A DNA stretch of 64,000 nucleotides from Sphagnum compactum (Eukaryota; Bryophyta; Sphagnopsida; Sphagnales), in NCBI GenBank assembly GCA_965153455.1, contig OZ234495.1:7312875-7376874 (forward strand), given 5' to 3'. Positions 59,000 to 64,000 of this stretch are shown here, in pieces (position 1 is the stretch's first letter; each line of letters begins with the position of its first letter). Made by a program: the position numbers and the translations under genes. The notes under the pieces are model-generated. The model worked only from the letters and a program-made list of their open reading frames with translations, was not told the DNA's origin and did no database searches.

Positions 59000-60020
59000 T
59001 CATAGAAGTTTAAGGCAAAATTGAATCACATTTATATATGGCAATTTTACATGTAGAAGGATGTGAAGATGCGGATGTTCAAACTTTTTTATTAAACAAG
59101 ATGAAACAAATGAAGTTTTGTTACATGAAGCCACAAACAACATATAGTTTTGACCAAAGCACTTTGGAATTACAAATATTTTGATACTCAAAAATTGAAG
59201 CTAAAACTGAAAGCATGAATGAGCAAAAATTTATAACTTTTGTGTCAATGCTACCATATGAGCATTCATGTTTTTCAATAAAGCTAAAGTTGTTTGAAAG
59301 GTTACCACTAACTCTTTGCTAATGGTGATGACTTGTTCCAATAATCCGACCAAGGCCTTTTAAAGGCCTTAATGGCTTCAATTGCAATCATACTTTTGTA
59401 AAATCACAATTTTTTAAAAATATATATACCTTTCTTTGGGCACTCTTAGAAAGTTATGCATCCATTTCTCCTTGAATTGCAATCAAAATGCCCACCTCAA
59501 AATGTTTCCATTTCACACCATTGCCTTTTTCTTTATCAGATTTTGAAAAAAATCCTCCTTCTTGACAACCAACCTCTTTGTTCTTTTTATTTTGCAATGC
59601 ACAATGGTTGGCCACCCCTTCTTCTTTGATGTAAGCTAGTTAAATTATTATTCCTTAATTTTCATAATTTCTCTTATTTTGTTCACAAAATCAAACCTTG
59701 ATTTCTAGAAATTTTACATCCTCTTCACTACAAGGGATCATCATATGTGAAGGTTGGGAATTCCTTCCTACTGCTTAAAATGCACTACAATAGAACATTC
59801 TCAAAGATGGTTCATGATTGGAAGAAACAATTGACATCTCCTAGAAATTTTGATTCCACCTTTGTGATTGCGAGGAATTTCCATGATCCATGGCTCAACA
59901 AAAATGTGAAAATCATTTAACAACAGATTGCACTACCCATAAATAACTTTAATGCAACAAGCTTCAATAACTTGAAGAACATAAAAAAGAAATGATATAG
60001 GGAAAGGAATCATCCCTTTT
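59000..60020 (-). other. Possible remnant of the Harbinger accessory (Myb/SANT-like) gene
   Basis: Harbinger elements usually carry a second, often oppositely oriented gene. On minus, broken frames here give strings such as SFLIKKFEHPHLHI and EFPTFTYDDPL, but no clear Myb-like W-spacing could be confirmed. This call rests on position more than on sequence. Confidence 0.25.
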
Positions 60021-60024
60021 TATT

Positions 60025-60560
60025 ATGGTGTTTTGGGTTTAACGAGTAGTAATTTTGTTTTGGGTGGGGGGAGGGGGGGAGACATAAAAAGTTCTTTCTA
60101 TTTAAATAAAAATAAAAATAAAAGACATAATTACTTTTTCTCTAGTAATGTTTAAGGCTTGAAGGGCAACGATTTTGTAGGGGGAGCTTCCAAAACTTCT
60201 CCCCAATTTTACTTTTCAAAAGATTTTTAAAATTTATTTTAATGATCTCGTTTAAGCTTTCAAGGGAACAACTTTCTTTGGGGGGGGGAGGGGGGGGGGG
60301 GCGGGGGCACCAAATAGTCCATCCCATCTTACTTTTCAAAAAAAAAAGAAAAAATAAATGATCTTGTTTTATTGTTGTTTTGGGTTTAAAGGGGAAGCAA
60401 TTTTGGTGAGGGTAGTCATTATAAATTTTGTCCAACTTTATTTTTTAGAGAAAAATAAAAAAATAATTTTATTACTGTTGTGTTTAGGCTTTAAAAGGAA
60501 ATAATCTTATTTGAAGAGTCACCAAAAGTTCCCTTCAGTTTTATCTTTCAAAAAAATATA
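60025..60560. repeat. Tandem repeat (~105-125 bp, about five units) with G-runs, inside the Harbinger element
   Basis: Units begin near 60030, 60150, 60250, 60375 and 60482 with gtttwgg(s)tttaa or gtttaagctt, then a ggg(a)a.caatttt block, a G-rich run, and end tttac/ttta..tttcaaaa. Poly-G reaches over 20 G in the third unit (60280-60308). It lies subterminally to the right TIR. Confidence 0.75.
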
Positions 60561-61460
60561 AACATCAATAAAACATCATAAATCAATAGCTAAGATTGTT
60601 TTGGAACCCATGGGCCATTGCTATTCTTATTAGGTCACCTCTTTGAGGTAGGCCTGAAAAAATACGCCAAGGGCCCAAGCAACATTATCCACAACTATCC
60701 ACACAAAAATTTAACAAAAAAATTTCATCCAAAATCATTAGCTTGGGCCTTAAAACTACCCTAGTGTAAACCCAAACTGACCACCCTTCATAGTTTGGAT
60801 CAATGAGGGATTCAAGGTTTGTGTGGTCCCAAGCCCAAGCCATCTAGTGCAAACCACCCCCTTAAATGGCCCTAAATTTTCACACTTTGTAATACTCATA
60901 TTACACAATAATCCCTAGAGGTTCAGCCTTCCCCAACTTCCAGAAAAAGCTCAATGCGCAGAATTCACGTCCTGCTTCACAACTCTTCCGAATCCATAGT
61001 TTCAATGAACCTAGGATCTTGTAGCAAGCAATGTGTGCACACCTCACACAAAGATTGAATGCAATCTAATGGTTCAATATGAAGAGATTCAGCTTTGACC
61101 AAGGTACATCCCAGGTTGAATCAATGGGCAATACAGAAAATCCCAAATTTGACACAGTTTTCCATATGTTAGTAGTAACAGATAATTTGAAAGACTGCCT
61201 ACTTTCAAAGAGCTGGAATCGCTTATTTCATGCCACAACAACTTCAAAAGTTGGTAGCACCATCCAGATCTGATGGTTGAATTGCCATATGGGCCACACA
61301 TGAGCTAGAAACAAGGTGTATAAAAATTGTTCTGAGAGAAGAAAAACCCTGTAAATAATAATCAAGGATGGGAACCCATCCATCAAAAGTACAAGGCAAA
61401 TGAGAACACAAGTAAACACAAACCCAAAGAAAAAACAAAAACAAACAATCAACAAAAATC

Positions 61461-61500
61461 AGGTAAAGACACTATGCAAAAGGTAAAGACCCTATGCAAA
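61461..61500. repeat. 20-bp direct tandem duplication
   Basis: aggtaaagac(a/c)ctatgcaaa occurs twice back to back with one base difference. Confidence 0.95.
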
Positions 61501-61926
61501 GAGGACTCATGGCTACGAAATGACAAGAGGAGGTTTGCATAGAGATCCACTGAGCAGACAGAAAAAATTCCCCCATGTAGGCGGAAACATGTCTCCTAGT
61601 CCACTTCAAAATAGCTGCCCATGCACCCAACACATATCGGGCAAGCCCAAAACAGACTACAATCTTCAAATGTGGCCACATTTTATTTTGTAAGGAAATA
61701 TAGAGGTCTCAATCCTCTAGCCACATTGCCCCTTATGAAGAGAACCCCTACTACACCTTTATTGAGTTAGATGATCCTGATTGGATTCAAAAGCTGCCTA
61801 TAGGTCCCACATGAAATCACCCATCAATCCAAATCGAGTTTGGACCTTTGAGGGTTAATTTAGGTACTCCCCTCTCCAGGTATATAGTAATGGGAACTGG
61901 ATGTTATGAGCATAGCATGCACCCAC

Positions 61927-62006
61927 AAAAGTTTTGATCAAGATCCCAACCACTTGCTAGGGTACCGAGAAAAGTTTTTATCAAGGTCCCAACCACTTGC
62001 TAGGGT
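61927..62006. repeat. 37-bp duplication with 43-bp period
   Basis: aaaagttttgatcaag and cccaaccacttgctagggt recur from 61927 and from 61970 with two base differences. Recent local duplication. Confidence 0.95.
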
Positions 62007-62975
62007 GCGTGCACAATATAGATAAGGAACTGCCATTAACATGCAGAACCAGAAGTTGTCAATTGTGGGGAATTTCGTGAACTATTCTACACATGGGAGG
62101 TAGATGATGGTCATGGGTGAAATAAGAAGGTATGCTGACGCCTGGTGCATATAACTTTATTTGGCAAGGGTTGTGGTGTGGACCCTAGCCAACCTGCTAA
62201 GCTTTATTGATAATCTTCAGATCCCCCCCCCCCCCCACCATCATCCAAATTTCTAGGGCTTTTGGATTGACCCACTGCATAGATGGAGGGCGTCATAGCC
62301 TCCATCTGTGGATTCCATACTTTGCAGTAGCAAGAGAGTTGCCATCAATGTTTGGGTCTTCAGCATCTCTCAGGCCAGGAGATATGATGCACGACATGGA
62401 AGTTGAGTATGTTGATTCACATACGTATTGATGAGAAACTACTTGAACAACAAAAGTAGACTGTCCCAGTAGGGAATGAATCCGCACCAAATGTGCAGTT
62501 GTTGAGTTCTGGCTGTCGATAAAGTTTGATCTTTCCCTGAGGCTGGTATTGCCCAAGAACCTGTATGAGCAATCAACCCAAGGAACAACTCTGCATTTTG
62601 GAAACTTTGCTAACAGAACCCACCATCCTGTTTTGTTCAGAACAAAATGCTACTGGAATATCATCAGCATGGCACCAAACGCAGTTTTAGCACATCGGCT
62701 GACTAATGCTTTTGGAATCTCCAATGTGCATATGTTCAAGTGGCTCACCTAAGGTTGAGGTCATTTGACAATTTCAATCAGAATCTGGATGAAAAATCAC
62801 ATCCTACCCAAGGGTCTGGCGTAAGGATTGACTGCTCAAGCAGAGGAAACTGGGTATGGCAATCCAATGCTTCAAGCTGGACATATCCACCATTCACCCT
62901 GCCCATGGGCCACAACCAAATCCATAACAGTGTTTAGCCTGCATGCACGAGTCACATGTTGCTCATGAGGTTAAA

Positions 62976-63380
62976 CTGGTGTTTTGCAGTTCTGTAGTTT
63001 CCATAATAACCTCTGGTAACTTACTGGTTTTTTCAAAACTTCAAAATCAAAGAACCTCTGGTTCAAGGTTGTTGAGAAAAATTTCCGAATCTAACAACCT
63101 TTGGTTTAGGGTATTTGAAATAGTTCAGAATCAAAGAACCTCTCATTCTGTGTTTTTGAAATTTTTCAGAGAGACAATTTATGGGGTTCATAAAAGTACA
63201 GGCACAGAACTGGTGGTTCAGGGTAGGTTCTGTGAACCAGTTCTTTGACTTTTTTAGAACCCCAGTTAAGGGTCAGAACCGGTTCTATGATTTTTGAGAA
63301 CCATCGATCAAGGGTGTTCATATAACCTACCTTTACTCACTGATTCTCGGTTCTAAAAAGAGATAACCTCCCAACAGTCA
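62976..63380 (-). mobile_element. MITE, GGTTCT family, copy B (inverted relative to copy A)
   Basis: Read on minus it follows copy A (20881-21271) closely: TGTTGGGAGGTTAT end, gtaaaggtaggttatatgaa, cccttgatcgatggttctca, accggttctgacccttaact, ggggttctaaaaaa, then more aatcaaagaacctc motifs and the end cagaactgc. It is slightly longer (405 bp). The 101-codon plus ORF (62943-63248) only reads through these motifs. Confidence 0.8.
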
Positions 63381-64000
63381 TGAGTTAAGCCTCTCCAATA
63401 ACCAGTTGCGGAAGTAGATCCCTACATCTGGGTGAGTGGCCTAATGGTGCCATTGGTTGATTTTGGTGCAAAAACTTGTTTTGTCCCAGACTACCCACAA
63501 AAACCAACAGGTTACTAGTACATAGAAGCATCTTTATGAGAGGTTATTAGTAGCATCTTTAATCATAACTGGTGTTTCCAAAAGGCTGTAAAACAAAGTC
63601 TGATACCTACAATGCAAAATGGCGAAGCAATGCCAATTTGTGATATTCTTCATCATGATCTTTCAGAGCCACCAACCATGTTGCAAAACATAGATTTACC
63701 AATCAGATTCATGACAGCTCATGTGTGCTAAGTGCTTCTGTCAAAGCATGTTTAGCACTTGTGCCATCCAGAGGAGAGGCGCTTGTTTAATCCAGAAGAA
63801 GTGGGGTAGGCCAAAAGCCAAGCTATTCTGGCTTGTCAGATGCTAACCAACCATTCATGATTACGCTAAACTACACACAAACAGCCAAAGCAATATCGTA
63901 CTCACAGTAATAACAATCCCCCATTCTCCACAGAAAATTCATCACCTTGACATAGCCTAGTAGTAGAAGTGATGGATCTAAATTGAAAGTCTACAAAGCA
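63381..64000. other. Right edge, no gene recognised
   Basis: Moderately AT-rich DNA without ORFs above 60 codons. Nothing could be assigned. Confidence 0.5.

Larger units (their letters stand above)
57509..60861 (+). mobile_element. PIF/Harbinger-type DNA transposon, decayed, with terminal inverted repeats
   Basis: Left end GGGTTGTTTACACTAGAGGG then CTTGGGCC (57509-57536). The reverse complement of the right end (60833-60861) reads GGGGGTGGTTTGCACTAGAT then GGCTTGGGC. Both ends are preceded by TTAA/TTTAA, compatible with a TWA target. Secondary copies of the end motif lie inside (tgatgtaaaccta near 57620; ccctagtgtaaaccc near 60760). The interior carries a broken Harbinger transposase (57950-58985) and a tandem array (60025-60560). 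Total 3.35 kb, a usual size for this superfamily. Confidence 0.85.
60862..62975. other. Less AT-rich intergenic block, no gene recognised
   Basis: Composition is gene-flank-like, but ORFs (61079-61273, 62207-62431, 62549-62752, 62740-62937 on plus; 61089-61301, 61228-61455, 61472-61681, 62293-62556 on minus) carry nothing recognisable. A C15 run lies at 62223-62237. It may be UTR or intron of a gene beyond the right edge. Confidence 0.4.

Noticed and set aside
62943-63248. 101-codon plus ORF
   Set aside because: It is the complement side of MITE copy B and consists of AATCAAAGAACCTC motifs.

Overview
This is nuclear DNA of a land plant. It has GT-AG introns, three plant-type protein genes (all on the minus strand), a PLS/E-type pentatricopeptide-repeat (PPR) relic, and long AT-rich intergenic stretches with plant transposon remnants. 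The species cannot be named from the sequence. Nothing in it is bacterial and there is no CRISPR array. A 64 kb window with only three intact genes points to a medium or large, repeat-rich genome. A seed-free plant is possible but is only a guess.

Layout. At 44-1784(-) is the 5' part of a plastid 2-oxoglutarate/malate translocator (DiT1 type), which runs off the left edge. At 2000-15340 is AT-rich intergenic DNA with a tandem duplication, a MITE-like element split by a solo LTR, and many short tandem or dispersed repeats. At 17713-19614(-) is a two-exon SKP1-like gene of the ASK20/21 class, an SCF ubiquitin-ligase adaptor fold with a long charged tail. At 20880-46000 is a repeat graveyard. 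It holds two MITE families, a decayed Copia element (LTR, PBS, gag, PPT, LTR) whose 5' LTR seems split by a 2.3 kb TIR element, a dead PPR gene abutted by a TIR-bearing MITE, a foldback element and several tandem arrays. At 46616-53522(-) is an eight-exon AINTEGUMENTA-LIKE/PLETHORA transcription factor with two AP2 domains and the family's 9-bp micro-exon. Two possible alternative first exons lie upstream, up to about 54.4 kb. At 57509-60861 is a decayed PIF/Harbinger transposon with terminal inverted repeats and a broken DDE transposase. At 62976-63380 is a second, inverted copy of the MITE at 20881-21271.

The three intact genes do not form a pathway: one is plastid carbon/nitrogen exchange, one is ubiquitin-ligase related, one is meristem/embryo transcription control. 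They are ordinary neighbours in a plant chromosome. The AIL coding exons were joined by hand from splice sites and give an open 885-codon frame. The SKP1-like gene gives 468 codons. I found no new biological system. The most unusual items are the nested transposons, the possible alternative AIL first exons, and the absence of an AP2-R2 intron at the place where R1 is split.
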